DNA from: Rhipidocladum racemiflorum
Lineage: Eukaryota; Streptophyta; Magnoliopsida; Poales; Poaceae
Reading direction: 5' to 3'
DNA length: 64,000 bases
Assembly: GCA_036346355.1 (NCBI GenBank)
Contig: CM070583.1
Span: 4,092,001-4,156,000 of the forward strand
Shown here: positions 47,301 to 59,100 of the stretch, in pieces
Layout of the letters: each line of letters begins with the position of its first letter
How positions within the stretch are numbered: position 1 is the first letter of the stretch
Notes under the pieces: generated by a model
The model's database searches: none
What the model saw: the letters and a program-made list of their open reading frames with translations, nothing else
Told to the model about the DNA's origin: nothing
Position numbers and translations under genes: made by a program

Positions 47301-49680
47301 CCCTATTGCCATAGAAACAAAACCTAGTCAAACCCAGTCAAAGCCAGCAGTTGACCAGTCAACCCGAGAGGGAATATTCCGGGAATATTCCCGGTTTTCC
47401 GATTTATTCAAAATCTAAACTTCAGAAGCTCATAACTTTCTCATCCGAACTCCGTTTGACTCCATTCAAATTTCTAAATTCATCTAAAATCAAGATCTAC
47501 CTGCCAATACTAATTTTATAATTTTTAGATTTTATTTATTTTCTGTTATTTATTTATTTGCTTCGATTCGCGTGTAGTCGACGATCCCGCCGCGACCGCC
47601 GATTTCGCCGTCGAGCCTTCCGAGTTCGACACTTCCGCCGCGACAGAAAGCAAGTCCCCTTGACGCATTTTGCTCCTAGGTTTATGAAATGATTTAAATG
47701 GTTTATAAAGTTGCATGGCTATGTTTAATGAAATATGTCAAATATAAGTGTTAGTTATACCGATATTGTTGATTCCTCCTTGACATTGTTAATCATATCC
47801 ATTGTAACCTTAGGACATTGTTTATGCCATGCTTATGTTATATGGTGTCCTTTGCTACTTAGTTCGGTAGAATTGCTTAGGACCTTTTCCGATAAAAGCA
47901 ACCCATGGGTGGGATTATTCGAAAAGAATGTTATCAAATGTGATTTGAAGTTTATTACTATGAGTTTAGTACTGTTTTCTAAAATAAAAAGAAAAGGAAA
48001 ATGATTTCGACTTGGGCGGCATGGAATGTCGGGTGGAAGCGGATCAAACCTTGGTCCTTTTGTGCAAGTACCGCCCCAAGTTATATAAGGACCGACGCTT
48101 ATGATTGCCATTTTAAGCATAACCGTACTACCACATGTCTATAATGGTACGACCTGGCCCACTAATTTGTAGAAGCCTAGTTTAGACTCACCACTCGGTT
48201 GTTGTGTGAGAGCCGGAAGGAGGCATTATTGTTATTGTTGTTGTTGTTGTTGTTGTTTTTCTCACACGGTGCAAGAGGGGGCTTCTGTACTGGGTGGAGA
48301 GAACCCTAACAGCGGTGAAACCTCAGCGGGTGGGTCTAGCTAGGTAGATACATTGTAACGGTCTTGTCACGATCTCTCTGCCGGCACACCAAAGGAAGTG
48401 TGCTAATAGCTTGGCATTAATAGATGATCATGTCTTGTGGGTAAAGTTGTACACCTCTGCAGAGTAAAACTATTCGAATAGCCGTGCCTACGGTCAAAGG
48501 CAAAGCGAAGAATGCTTTCATATTGGTAGACTTTGATTTTGTTTTTAAAACCGAAAAGTGTTTTGTTTTGGGGTTCGAGAGTGGTTAGAACTCTCGAATG
48601 TTGTTTGGCGGATAGAGCCAACCAGGTGGGTAGAACCTGTTTTACATTTGACGGATGGAGTCACCTGATTAACTTTGATCTTTTAACTGTTGGCGGATAG
48701 AGCCTTTATACTAGTGATGGTGGATAGAACCTCACTATAGTATTAAATAATTGAATTATTAAAAAGAATTATAAAAGATGCTTTGTGAAATTTATTACTT
48801 AGGTATGGTTTAATAAAATGTGGCTTTATGCAAATAAACCCTACTAAGCTTCCTTTGGAAAGCCTCACATGATCATACTTTCCCGACTTGCTGAGTACTT
48901 TTGTACTCACGTGCTACACCAACATTGTCATCATCAGAGAATTTCCAAGATGCCGAGGAAGAGGAGGAGTTCTTCGAGGAAGACTGCCAGGAGGACTAGT
49001 CGCGTCGCTTGTCGTCGCCTGTGGCGTTGTGGCGTTCGCTCGTTTCGTTTTGCTTTTGTTTCCGCTGTTTTGTATCCGGTCGTTGGACCGAGTATTGTAA
49101 TAAGTGGCCATGTGGCCCATACTTGCATATTTATATTACAGTTTTCGTTATGTTCGGCAATGAAGTATCACTGTGACTGTGTGTACTAGCTACTGATCTG
49201 GGACTAGTACGGAAATACACAGGAGATTCTGGATAGCCGATCCGGGGTCTCACACTTTTAAACAAGATTTTTGACTTTTAACCAAAGGTGGTCCTTTTGA
49301 GAACCGATTGAAAACCAAGGTCAAATCTTAAACACAAAATCCAAAAGAAGCAAGAGAAGAGAAGAGAAGATTTGAATTTTGTGTATGATTCTAGAAAGCC
49401 ATTTTGAAACATTATATCTTGGTTCCAAAAGATGAAACTCACAAAGTGTAATAATATGACCAATATAGATCAAAAAAGGTTTTTGGACGAGTTTCAAAAT
49501 CAAATAACTTTTGATTGGTTGGTCTTTTGAAAATCTTTTAAACACAAAAATTGTTAAAAATGTCCAACTCTAGGATTTTCATTTTAAAATTATTTTCAAA
49601 ATCTTTTTACTTTTAATTCTACGAAAATTATAAGTTTAAATCCAAAACAAGATACTATCAACCAAACACACTCTAAGAGG
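44385..49680 (-). repeat. Copia-type LTR, minus orientation, split by a solo LTR
   Basis: Read on the minus strand, its 3' end is GCCTATTCACCTCCTCTAGT...CCTCGACCTTTCA (plus 44385 onward), the same end signature as the LTRs at 14791 and 26670. It carries its own palindromic words, GCGGTAGTACCGC / GGTAGTGCC (45160-45450), upstream of AATAGCTAGTTTTC and TATAAAAGG (minus, about 45105-45140). The LTR at 45779-49254 interrupts it at CTTTT. The far end near 49680 is approximate, and no outer target duplication was found. Confidence 0.6.
45779..49254 (+). mobile_element. Solo LTR, 3.48 kb, same family as 37756-42245
   Basis: It starts TGTAACATCCTCATTTTGG and ends GATCCGGGGTCTCACA. The target duplication CTTTT is perfect (45774-45778 and 49255-49259). 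It has the same layout as the 4.49-kb copy, with a GC-rich block at 47060-47230, but the AT-rich middle is about 1 kb shorter. A GTT microsatellite lies at about 48230-48256. The ORF at 48869-49189 has no recognisable domain. Confidence 0.92.
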
Positions 49681-50283
49681 AGGGCGGGACAACTCCAACG
49701 TTGACTGCCAGGCAGGAGGAGTGCATACGGAGGATATATTTGGTGTATATATCTGAGCGATTTGGGACCGGCCGGTCGCGCGGACACAGCCTGGTCTGTG
49801 ACGGTCGTTGCCATTCATTGGCATCGCATGCCCGATACATTCGATCGCCGGCTGGTGTCGCCTCGCGACGTTGCTTAATCTGGTCACCTAGCTAGCTTCT
49901 TCGTCGGTTTACACGCATCAGCACACAGCTCATGAGCTTCGTGAACGAGCAGCAGTAAGCATGCGCCTGTCGCTCCGGCCCCTCCCTACCGTACCTCTTG
50001 GGTAATGGTTTTCGCAACATAATAAATCTAATATATATATTTAAAATTTGTTAAAGTTACAATATAAATTGCTCTATATCTTACGAACCCCAAACAACTA
50101 AAAATTAGAATTAATTCATTCAATAAATTTTATCCACCCAAGAGGTGATGTGCTAACGCTTTTCAAACTTTCGTGGGTGCCCGTACATGCCTGTCATCTC
50201 ACCTAGATCCATTCATGTTCCTAGCAAGATACTATTAAACTAATCGGTCGTCCAGCCATGGTAACGACAGTCAGATAGTCTTA
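49681..50283. other. Intergenic, nothing recognised
   Basis: No gene or bounded repeat found. Confidence 0.4.
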
Positions 50284-50609
50284 GGCTGTTTGGTTGCCTT
50301 CTCAACTCAGCCAAGCTGTATAAGCTCAACCAAGCTGGTGAGAGACAGGTTGAATAGATACAAGAGATAATATTTGGTTAATTGCATGTAATGAACCAGG
50401 CTGCGAAGAGATGTTGTTTGGTTGCTTGTATGAAAATGGATATGATGAATTAAACATATTGACGAATATGATCATCATAGAAAATGAGAAAATCCGAGCT
50501 AGGCTCGCGGGAAACGACCGAAAATCGCGTTTCCACACGACCTGGCTGTGGGCGACGCGCTGCATGGTCAGGATCTGACTCAGTTGCCTAGCTAGCTAAC
50601 CAAACAGCC
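50284..50609. mobile_element. MITE with GGCTGTTTGGTT ends, 326 bp
   Basis: It begins GGCTGTTTGGTTG and ends AACCAAACAGCC, near-perfect inverted repeats of 12 bp typical of PIF/Harbinger-like MITEs. TTA precedes the left end, but the right flank (GTG) does not match, so the duplication is eroded or the right limit is slightly off. Confidence 0.65.
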
Positions 50610-51005
50610 GTGCAGCTGGATGGCGTGGGCATGGAACCAGCCAACCAAACACGCTGGATTCTGCAGGAACTGAACCGTTTCATGTGCGTGCGTTCCAAAT
50701 GGATCTTCAAAATTAACGGACGCGTGCGACAAAATTGTCACTTCCCACAATTCGTCTGCCCTATCTCCTTTCTGGAGACAAATCGTACATATCTTGATCC
50801 GCTTTAATCCCCTTTTGAGGTGAACACCTTGATCTACTTTTACGTAGGTGGAGACAGAGAAAGACAGAGCAACTAAAGGCCATCGATCGCGGATTAATCT
50901 CCATGTCCTTGACCTCAGATTAACGATGGTCAATAGCTAGATGCCGCAAGCTTTATTCGATCACCTCGGAACGATGAGCCCTCGGCATGTGAATCCTGTC
51001 TGTGC

Positions 51006-51401
51006 TATTTGTGAAAACGGGTCGAATATTTCCTATCCGATTTAGATTGGGTCGGAATTAGATTCTAGAGAGGATTTGACTAGCCCACCGGATCTGGGAC
51101 GAAATCCAGATACTTGAATCCAAATTCGAGATTGGATTTGGAGCAGTTAATATTCGGCAAATACGAGACGAGATTCAGATATTCGGCAAGACCTAGCTCA
51201 TTCATTATATATTTTCCATGGTAGTCCATTTATCTTGGTTCTATTTATCATTAAGTAGCATATTCTTTCTATGATATCTATTAAGTTTGGTTGATACATA
51301 ACTTGCTATTATAGTTATGTACTCATATGGTTTGATTCAACATATATAGACACACACACGTGTATTCTCTATATATCTTTATCCGTTTCTGATTCAAATC
51401 T

Positions 51402-51470
<69 letters not shown>

Positions 51471-51692
51471 TAGTTACATGCCCGTACGTTGCTACGAAAA
51501 AAAAATTGATAACGAAAAATAAAGATTAAAAAATAAAAAAAATTATTTTAGAAGATCAAACATCTATCTTTAACGCTGCTTTTGCAGTAAAGTCAATTAA
51601 TTAAAGCAACGCTTCGCTAAGAGGCAATTAAGCAGGGCAATTAATGATGTAGGAAGAACGGACCACTGCCACCAAGTGCTGCTTTAGAATAG

Positions 51693-51772
<80 letters not shown>

Positions 51773-51878
51773 TCCCGAATAACCAAAATTCGTATCCGAT
51801 TCCGAATGCAGGGAAAAATATGGATTAGAATACGAAAAAAAACAATATTCACATATATCTGACCCGTTTTCACCCCTA
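51006..51878. mobile_element. hAT-like element with nested microsatellite and Helitron
   Basis: The left end is TATTTGTGAAAACGGGTC. The right end, read inverted, is TAGGGGTGAAAACGGGTC, which fits hAT-type termini. The flanking 8-mers agree only weakly. The body repeats TCGGAATTAGATTC / GAATACGAAA-type words. A long AT tract (51405-51468), a Helitron (51470-51695) and TG/AG tracts (51714-51770) lie inside. Confidence 0.45.
51470..51695 (-). mobile_element. Third copy of the small Helitron
   Basis: On the minus strand it ends GGGCATGTAACTAG (plus 51470-51483), and the other end reads CTATTCTAAAGCAGCACTTG, as in the KANADI intron copy. The 5' TC is merged into a TA microsatellite, so that end is eroded. 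Confidence 0.65.
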
Positions 51879-52178
51879 GTCCTCTTCTAAACACCTCAAT
51901 ATTATCCCTTGTATACATCCGTTCCCTTCTTATTTTTTTCTCTCTCTCTAATCAATCAGTTTTATTAGAGAGAGAGATAGAGAAAGACGACGCGGGAGTA
52001 AAGCAGGCTTCTCTTTCGTCGTGGGCCCGAGGGACAGGCTGGTTCGATCCGGCCGGATCGCGCGGTCGGCCGGGCCCAGCCAGCGAGCCGTCCGGCCTCT
52101 CTTCCGTCCTCGCCCAGCCAACTGACCAAAGCTCCTGATCATTCCGCGTCTCCACCAACCAAACCAGCGTCTTCTTTG

Positions 52179-52231
<53 letters not shown>

Positions 52232-52389
52232 ACTATTCTCTCTCTCTCTCCCCACTTGTATGTGCGGTCCGCGTCTGAGATATCCATCTGGTGTTCGTGT
52301 TTGCGTCATGATCTGCCAATGATGAAGCTCGTGAGTAGTAGCGAATGCATTATTGCTGCGCTTGTGTTGGGTATTCGTATGGTTTTGGT

Positions 52390-52448
<59 letters not shown>

Positions 52449-53143
52449 TACACTACTCATTGATGCGTGTATGCGGGGTAGAAAAGAATCTTTCCTGGCA
52501 AGGCTCGGCTCAATAATGGGCAACGCAATGTGTGTAGTATGTTATCTGCAAGCTCCAAAGGGGGTCGGATTCGGAGCAGAAGCGGAAGTGGACGCCAAGT
52601 TTGGCAAAAGCAGGGTGAGCTTCAGTTGGGCACCATGATCTGCCTCGGTTGCCTTGCCTACTTCCATCCATTCTCGAAAAAAAGAGAGCCAAAGAGGCCA
52701 TGCATGCCAAATGATGGATGGATGCATAGATCCATCCGTGCCGTCACCAACGTTGTCGGGATAACAAGCTAACATCATTGCCCATCTCATAACGGAATGA
52801 ATGATACCCAGAGGTGAAGAAAATAATTAAACCCTCTGCTCCTCTATTTTCTTCCTTGGGGGATTTGATCATTTGCCTAGAAGTTGACGTGCAATTGATC
52901 GTTTGCCCCGTGTGTGTTACTGATATGTCAATGAGATATTATGGACGAAATGATCAATTGCATGTCAACTTCGAGGCAAATCATCAAATATTCCCTGCGC
53001 GTAATGGCGTATAAGTATTGACGAGGAAATAACCCTTAATGAAGAGATTTAATGTCCACAGTAACTACTAGAAAGATAATCGTTTCGAAAGATCCTACGT
53101 GTTCGGGCTAACCACTCTATAGTCGGGAGGATATGTAAGTAGA
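51879..53143. other. Intergenic with CT and GA microsatellites
   Basis: A CT tract lies at 52181-52230 and a GA tract at 52390-52447. Short ORFs between them (52345-52772) have no domain and no splice partners, so I do not call a gene. Confidence 0.4.
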
Positions 53144-53145
53144 TA

Positions 53146-53399
53146 CTCCTTCCATTCCAAAATATAAGGCACAACTGTTTTTTTTCAAACTCAGAATACA
53201 GGATGCGGTGTCTCCTCAGCTCCTATTCACGCGCGCGGCGCTAACTCTCACGGCGGTACGGCTCCTCTTATGGCTTCTCTCCCATCTCTCATGCGCATGC
53301 ATGCATATATTAACCTCCTCGAGCCCCGCGCGACGCAACAACTTCCTTGGTCTCTGCGTTGGTAGGAGTTACGCATTATATAATAGTATGGAGGGAGCA
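53146..53399. mobile_element. Stowaway-like MITE
   Basis: The left end is CTCCTTCCATTCCAAAATAT after TA, and the right end is ATGGAGGGAGCA before TA. The CTCCCTCC...AAAATATAAG start is characteristic of grass Stowaway (Tc1/mariner) MITEs, which duplicate TA. Confidence 0.65.
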
Positions 53400-53401
53400 T
53401 A

Positions 53402-55150
53402 TGAGTTCTACTCTTTGATTGTGGATTAAATCCACCGCAATCAACCACGTGTAGAAGTGAAAAAGGAACTTTCGCCCTTATCTCTCTGAAATAATTGTAT
53501 GTATACAACCTCTATGCCTGATAATAACCATTCAACAATCGTGTGCAGATTAAAGTCCCGCTGACAATAACTACTAACAACATGCAGGATTCACGAAACA
53601 ACGAGACGCCTCTCTGCAGGTTGCAATTGTCATCCCTTCAACATTTTATGAGGAATGGCGCCAAGAGATTAAGGGGATAGACAGATAGAGCGTAAGATAG
53701 ATACACACACTTTGTAGTTATAGCCTTGTACACCTCATTGTAATCTCTAGTAATACAAGAACGCAGGAAGTAGAGTTCTTATTCTCTCTGGAGAAGGTTT
53801 AAACCTGTATAAAACACCATGCCTCTCTATGCGTGATCTTGAGTGTTGTGTTTCTCACATTTACTTCATAAGATCGGTGGTAATTCACCAAGTATGCTCT
53901 CTCCGGTCACAAAGGAGTGATGCTTTGGACTTCAACATGGTCCTCAAAATGTAGTTTTGACCGTTGCTTTTTATTGTAATATATGTTATAAAACCTAATA
54001 AAAACTTGATATTATGAAAGTATCTCTCAACACAAATTCATATTTGTCATTTACACACACATTTTTAGAGCAGTGCTTCTATGCTTTCTCTCTTAATACA
54101 AGTTGTAAAAATTTTGAAGCAAGTGAAGAGATAATTAATCACCGTCTACCTTTTATTTATGCTTTAATATTTATGCAACTTTAAAAAAAAATCATAGAAG
54201 CACCTCCCACATTTTTAATATTCATAGAAACATCAATAGCCAAAGTTTGACTGCACACACATCCCGAAACGTCATTTTTTTTACCGAAGGGAGTATAACA
54301 TTAGCCCACGGGTAATTACATTTCTTGCCATAGGCGGAGCTGTAGCCGAGGCCTAGGTGGGCCTAGGCCCCGGTCGGCGACGTTGATCCAGTAGGACTAG
54401 GAGGGTTGGCCGGTTGGTGCCTGGTGGGACTCGTGATTCGTGAAGACGTGGACTCATGGGGAGACGGTCAAACGGGAGACCGAACGATCGTGTTCGCGAC
54501 TTCTCGTGTCCAGTCGTCGGCGTCACGGTCTCGCGTGCTCCCTCAGTCCCTCTATGACTCGTCTCGCATGCGGACTCGCAAATATCAACTATCGCCTCAT
54601 GTGAAATAATTAGTGATACGTTTTCATTCATAAATCCTTGCAAATTACAAGTGTTACATATTGTACTTATTGTATACTGAACTTTAAATATCAATAGAGG
54701 TTTATTTCATTCTTGACCTCCTCCTTTAGAATTTCTGGCTCCACCAGTGTTTCTTGCAACTTAGGATCGTGATTCGTGACAGGGATTTTGGATGAACAGG
54801 GCTAGCATTTTGAAACTGGGGAACTTCCCGCGTTCGTTAGATAAACGACGGCATGTGTCGGGAATTCCATTCAAAATCTTACCTTCTTAGATGAATGACG
54901 CAAAGACCTTGATTAGATTGGCATTCTGAGAAAGTTGGGGACTTCTTGATGAGGGTTTTGAGTTTGGGCATCCCCTGTTCTGTCAACTCCCAGTTAGAAG
55001 CAGTACGGTAAATGACGCCAAACATTATGTGAAGAGAGTGCTATGGAAGCAACTTAATTGCTGAATTTAGATCATGGAAACCTTAGGGTTCAAAGTCAAA
55101 GCTTTGTGAGTTGAACCCTCGGCAAGATCAGGAGGAAGATCATATGGCTT
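53402..55150. other. Intergenic with repeat fragments
   Basis: The right end of another Stowaway-like element may lie at about 54292 (ACCGAAGGGAGTA). Otherwise no gene. The dispersed element at 54332-54745 lies inside. Confidence 0.4.
54332..54745 (+). repeat. Dispersed element of the GGCGGAGC family
   Basis: It starts AGGCGGAGCTGTAGCCGAGG and ends TTTCTGGCTCCACC. It shares both end sequences with the shorter, inverted fragment at 4387-4540. No ORF or target duplication recognised. Confidence 0.4.
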
Positions 55151-55517
55151 CCATGGTTTGCAAAATCGACGAAAATCGCGCGATTTTCGCCCGTATCGCC
55201 GCGGCCCGATATTAAAAACCGGACGATAAACCAATCCAATTCAAAAAAAAATTCGTGTCAAAAACCGGTCGGAAATCGATGGAAATCGGTCGATTTTCGT
55301 CAAAAATCGTCGAAAATTGCTACAAAAATCGATCACACAAAAAAGTTCAACAAGGTCGTCGATTTTCCACGAAAATCGACGATTTTTGAATTGTTTTTTG
55401 AAAAAATTTGGTTTTTGAATTTATTCGATTTTTAACGATTTTCGACTCGATTTTTGTGATTATCGAAAATTACTGTTCATCCAAAAATCGCATGATCGAT
55501 TTAGTGAACCCTGATGG
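55151..55517. repeat. Self-similar element made of AAAATCG/CGATTTT words
   Basis: Almost the whole 370 bp is built from variants of AAAATCGTCGATTTTC, in both orientations. Its ends, CCATGGTTTGCAAAATCG and CGATTTAGTGAACCCTGATG, form a weak inverted repeat. This suggests a non-autonomous DNA transposon of the type also seen at 63340-63790. Confidence 0.45.
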
Positions 55518-55683
55518 CTTCCAGCTTCACAGGTCAAATCCAGAACATGAACGAGCAGCTCATTCATTAATCATCATCATTCGCTTCTGGTGCCGATCAG
55601 CAGAGCAAGAAGATCAGATATGCCCGGACAAAAAGCAAACAGTGGCGATCGATGGACACACACACACGATTAATGAAATTAAA

Positions 55684-55689
55684 TTTATT
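55684..55689 (-). terminator. Possible poly(A) signal of CSLF6
   Basis: AATAAA on the minus strand, about 450 nt past the CSLF6 stop codon. The position is reasonable for a plant 3' UTR, but nearer weak signals cannot be excluded. Confidence 0.35.
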
Positions 55690-56138
55690 GTTTCCATATA
55701 CTAAAAGAATACCACCCCCACCCCCTACCGGGCCCACTCCCAGCCTCTCTGTGACCTGTCTCCGTATACGGACATCGTCCAGCATGTACAGTACAAACAT
55801 ACACCCCGGGCCCCACCCGTAAGGCGCCCCTCTCTCTCTCTTCTTCTTCTTCTTCGCGTAACGTATACGTACATAATTAATTACCACAGTTAATTAAAAA
55901 AAAACTAAATCAAATCAACACCATCTTTTTCTGGACAAAACTAAACGAAAGAAAAGGGCAAAAAGGCGAAAAAAAAAGAAGGGGAAAAAAAAGGGATCAA
56001 ATTTCGGCGGCTCGCTCGATCAAATGCATGCACAGTTCAGTCGATGACCTCAGCATGATCAGTAACTTGTTTCTTCAGTAGCGGTACGTACTCTTCTCAT
56101 GTCGTCGTCGTCTTCTTCGTGGGATCGATGGGGTGACG

Positions 56139-59100
56139 TCACGGCCAGATGTAGTAGAAGTTGTCGTCGCCGAGCTTCTTGCCGTGTCCGTGCCCGTGCC
56201 CGTGCGCCTTGGCGTGGGCGGCGCCGTGGCTGCCCGGGCCGTGGATGTGGGGGATGTTGATGTAGAGCACGGCGGTGATGACGAAGGTGAAGGCCCACCA
56301 GACGAGCACGACGACGGGGGTCTTGCCGTGCTTGCCCAGGATGCCCTTGGCGAAGGGGTAGAGGTGGAAGAGCACCCAGAAGTTGAAGAAGACGCCGCCG
56401 GCGACCTTGAGCCAGTGCGTCCACTCGCCGTCGAGAACCTTGGCGAAGGCCACCGCGGACCCGATGATGTTCACGAGGATGATGCAGATGGGCGTGATCA
56501 TCAGCCACGTCCACCGCACCACGTACAGGTCGGCGTAGGGGTCCTTCTTCTCGTCGCCGGCGGGCTGCTTGGAGGTGAGCTTGAAGGAGATGTCCCGCCG
56601 GAACACCACCTTGGTCACCACCTGCAGCACGGCGGCCAGGTACGCCGAGCAGCTGGCCGTCATCCAGAACTGCCCGTTCCGGAACCACTCGAACACGGTG
56701 ACGCCCGCCCACTTGACCTCCAGCACGGCGAGGATGAGCAGCGTGCCGAGCACGATGCCGAGGTAGACGTAGAACATGGTGGTCGGCCGCTGCACGATGA
56801 AGTGGCCGGTGACGAAGGAGAGCGCCGGCACGGTGGTGTAGAAGATGAGGAAGAGCGCCGTGAACGGGTAGGTGGTGATGTTGATGTAGGCGACGCGCTG
56901 CAGCGGGTGCAGGAAGGTGCTGCCGAAGAGCGGGTTGTTCCGGGAGAAGAAGATCTCGAGCGAGCCCGTCGACCACCGGAGCACCTGGAACAGCCGCTCC
57001 GTCAGGTTGATGGGTGCCGTGCCGATGAAGGCGTGCGGGTAGATGGAGCAGTAGCGCGAGCGCCACCCCTTGATGTGCATCCGGTAGCCCGTGACGACGT
57101 CCTCCGTGACGGTGCCGTACACCCAGCCGATGTCGCTGCCCCACGCGCTCTTCTTCTCGTACGCCGCCGCCGTCACCGCGACCGCCTCCGCGATCGACGC
57201 GTCGTCGGCCGCCACCGCCTCCTCCGCGGCGGCGAACGGCGACGGGTGCGACGCGCGCGGGATGGTGTCCACGAACGCGTCCGACTTGCCGTACGCCTTC
57301 TTGGGCATGGGCAGGAAGCCGTGCTTCCCCTTGGCCGGCGCAGCGGCCGCCTTAGCCTGCGTCATCTCGAGCCCGGGCTTCTCGTACTTGGTCTTGGTGA
57401 AGAGGCCGGCGAGGGACGGGAAGCACGGCCCACCGACGTTTATCCTGGGCGGGTCGAAGCCGTAGAGCGTGATGCGGCGGAAGAGGCAGCCAGTGCCGAC
57501 GTAGATGGGGCCCTGGAGGCCGTCGAGCGCCCGGAGCGTGCCGTCGAAGAAAATGCGGTTGTGGTTGGCGTAGAGGTCGGTGGGGTCGACGCCCTCGAAG
57601 CGCTGCGGGAACTGGACGAAGGCGACGGTGTCGCTGTCGCGGCCGACCATGAAGCATATGCCGGCGCGCAGCGCCTGCGAGTTGTTGATGTAGTGGTCGC
57701 AGTCGAGGTTGAGGATGAAGGGCGAGTTGGAGAGCACCGCGGAGGCGCGCGTCAGCGCGTTCATGGCGCCGGCCTTCTTCTCGTGGTTGTGCCCGGGGCG
57801 CTTCTCGCGGGAGACGTACACCAGCATCGGCAGCCGCACGTCGACGGCGCTCAAGTCCAGCGGGTTCTCCGCGCTCGCCGGCGGGCCCAGCTGCCGCGTC
57901 TGGCTCGGGCGGTTCAGCAGCACCTGCACACATTGATCACCGTCGTCAGCAGCTCAGCATGCATGCACGCACAATTACAGCCAGATCGAGTTACAAGGGC
58001 AGTAGTAACAGCCCAGAAAATTTACGGTTCATCGTAACGATAATATATAGTTGGCAATATAAATCAAACCCAGTCATTAATTTATTAAAAGTATTCACAC
58101 TTTTTTATTACCAGAAAAAAGTACTAACTAATCTGGTCTATTGGACGGGAATAATAAACAGTTAAAAAGCTCAGCAGTAAAGGTCAAATTCTCTTGCTAC
58201 TCTAATAATTACTCGAAGGTAAAAGAACTGTGCCGGTTAATTAAACGGGTCTTAAAGCTGATGTTGTGGTGCTGTCGGAGGGAAAGGACTACCCCAACCA
58301 CTTCTTCACACCGGCAAATGCAATGCAACAACGGAAGATGGCCACAACACAAGAGACAAGAGAACAGAGCAGTAGCCATCTTCTTCAACATCGCTATGCC
58401 TGTGGTGGTTGCGCCCCTGACCATCGGCGCGTCAAATCCCCAAGAAAAACGCCCCGCATCCAGCCAATCAAGCCGTATTCCTCCTATCTAATCGACAGCC
58501 ATCCACATGGTCATGTCATGGCCACTAACAGTGATCCCCTAACCACTAATAGTCTAATACAGAACAATCCATGCAATGCATTGCATGCACGTGAGATCAG
58601 TAACTAGTGGATTTACAGGTAGAAAAGGAGGATGGAGTTGGGAGTGCGAGGTACTGACCAGGACGATGCCGGCGTGGTCGCCCTTGCGGTGGTCCTCGGA
58701 GGGCTCGACCCAGGTGCCCTGCCACTGGGTGCCGTCGGCCATCCAGGAGGGCCTGGGCTGGCCGTCGTTGTTGGCGCCGGCGGCGGCGGCGTTGTATCCG
58801 TCGGACCTCTGCTTGATGTCGTGCTCGAGCGCGCCGATCCGGGCCCTGAACTCGTCGTACTCCTTGCGGACGCGGCGGCGGTCGTTGACGAACTCCTCCT
58901 GGGCGCGGCCCATGTAGGGGTGGGACTTGAGCTCGAAGTAGCTCTCGGGCCCGCGCGGCTCGATGGCGTGCTTGCGGCAGAAGGGCACCCAGAGGGTGGC
59001 GAACTTGGCGGCCTCGGCCATGGCCTCGTAGGTGAGCAGCATGCCGCTGTCGTCGGAGAGGTAGCACGTGCTGCGGTCGACGGGGTAGTCGGCGGCGAGG

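Noticed and set aside
48869..49189. Basic Arg/Ser-rich 106-aa ORF at the end of a solo LTR
   Set aside because: It ends inside the conserved LTR terminus and is not open in the other family members.
52256..52790. Possible small gene between microsatellites
   Set aside because: Frames are short and overlapping, with no conserved motif, clear splice sites or promoter.
56133..58037. 634-aa open frame on the plus strand opposite CSLF6
   Set aside because: It is the antisense of the GC-rich last CSLF6 exon. Its Arg/Glu/Val-rich composition comes from codon bias on the true strand, and no domain is seen.
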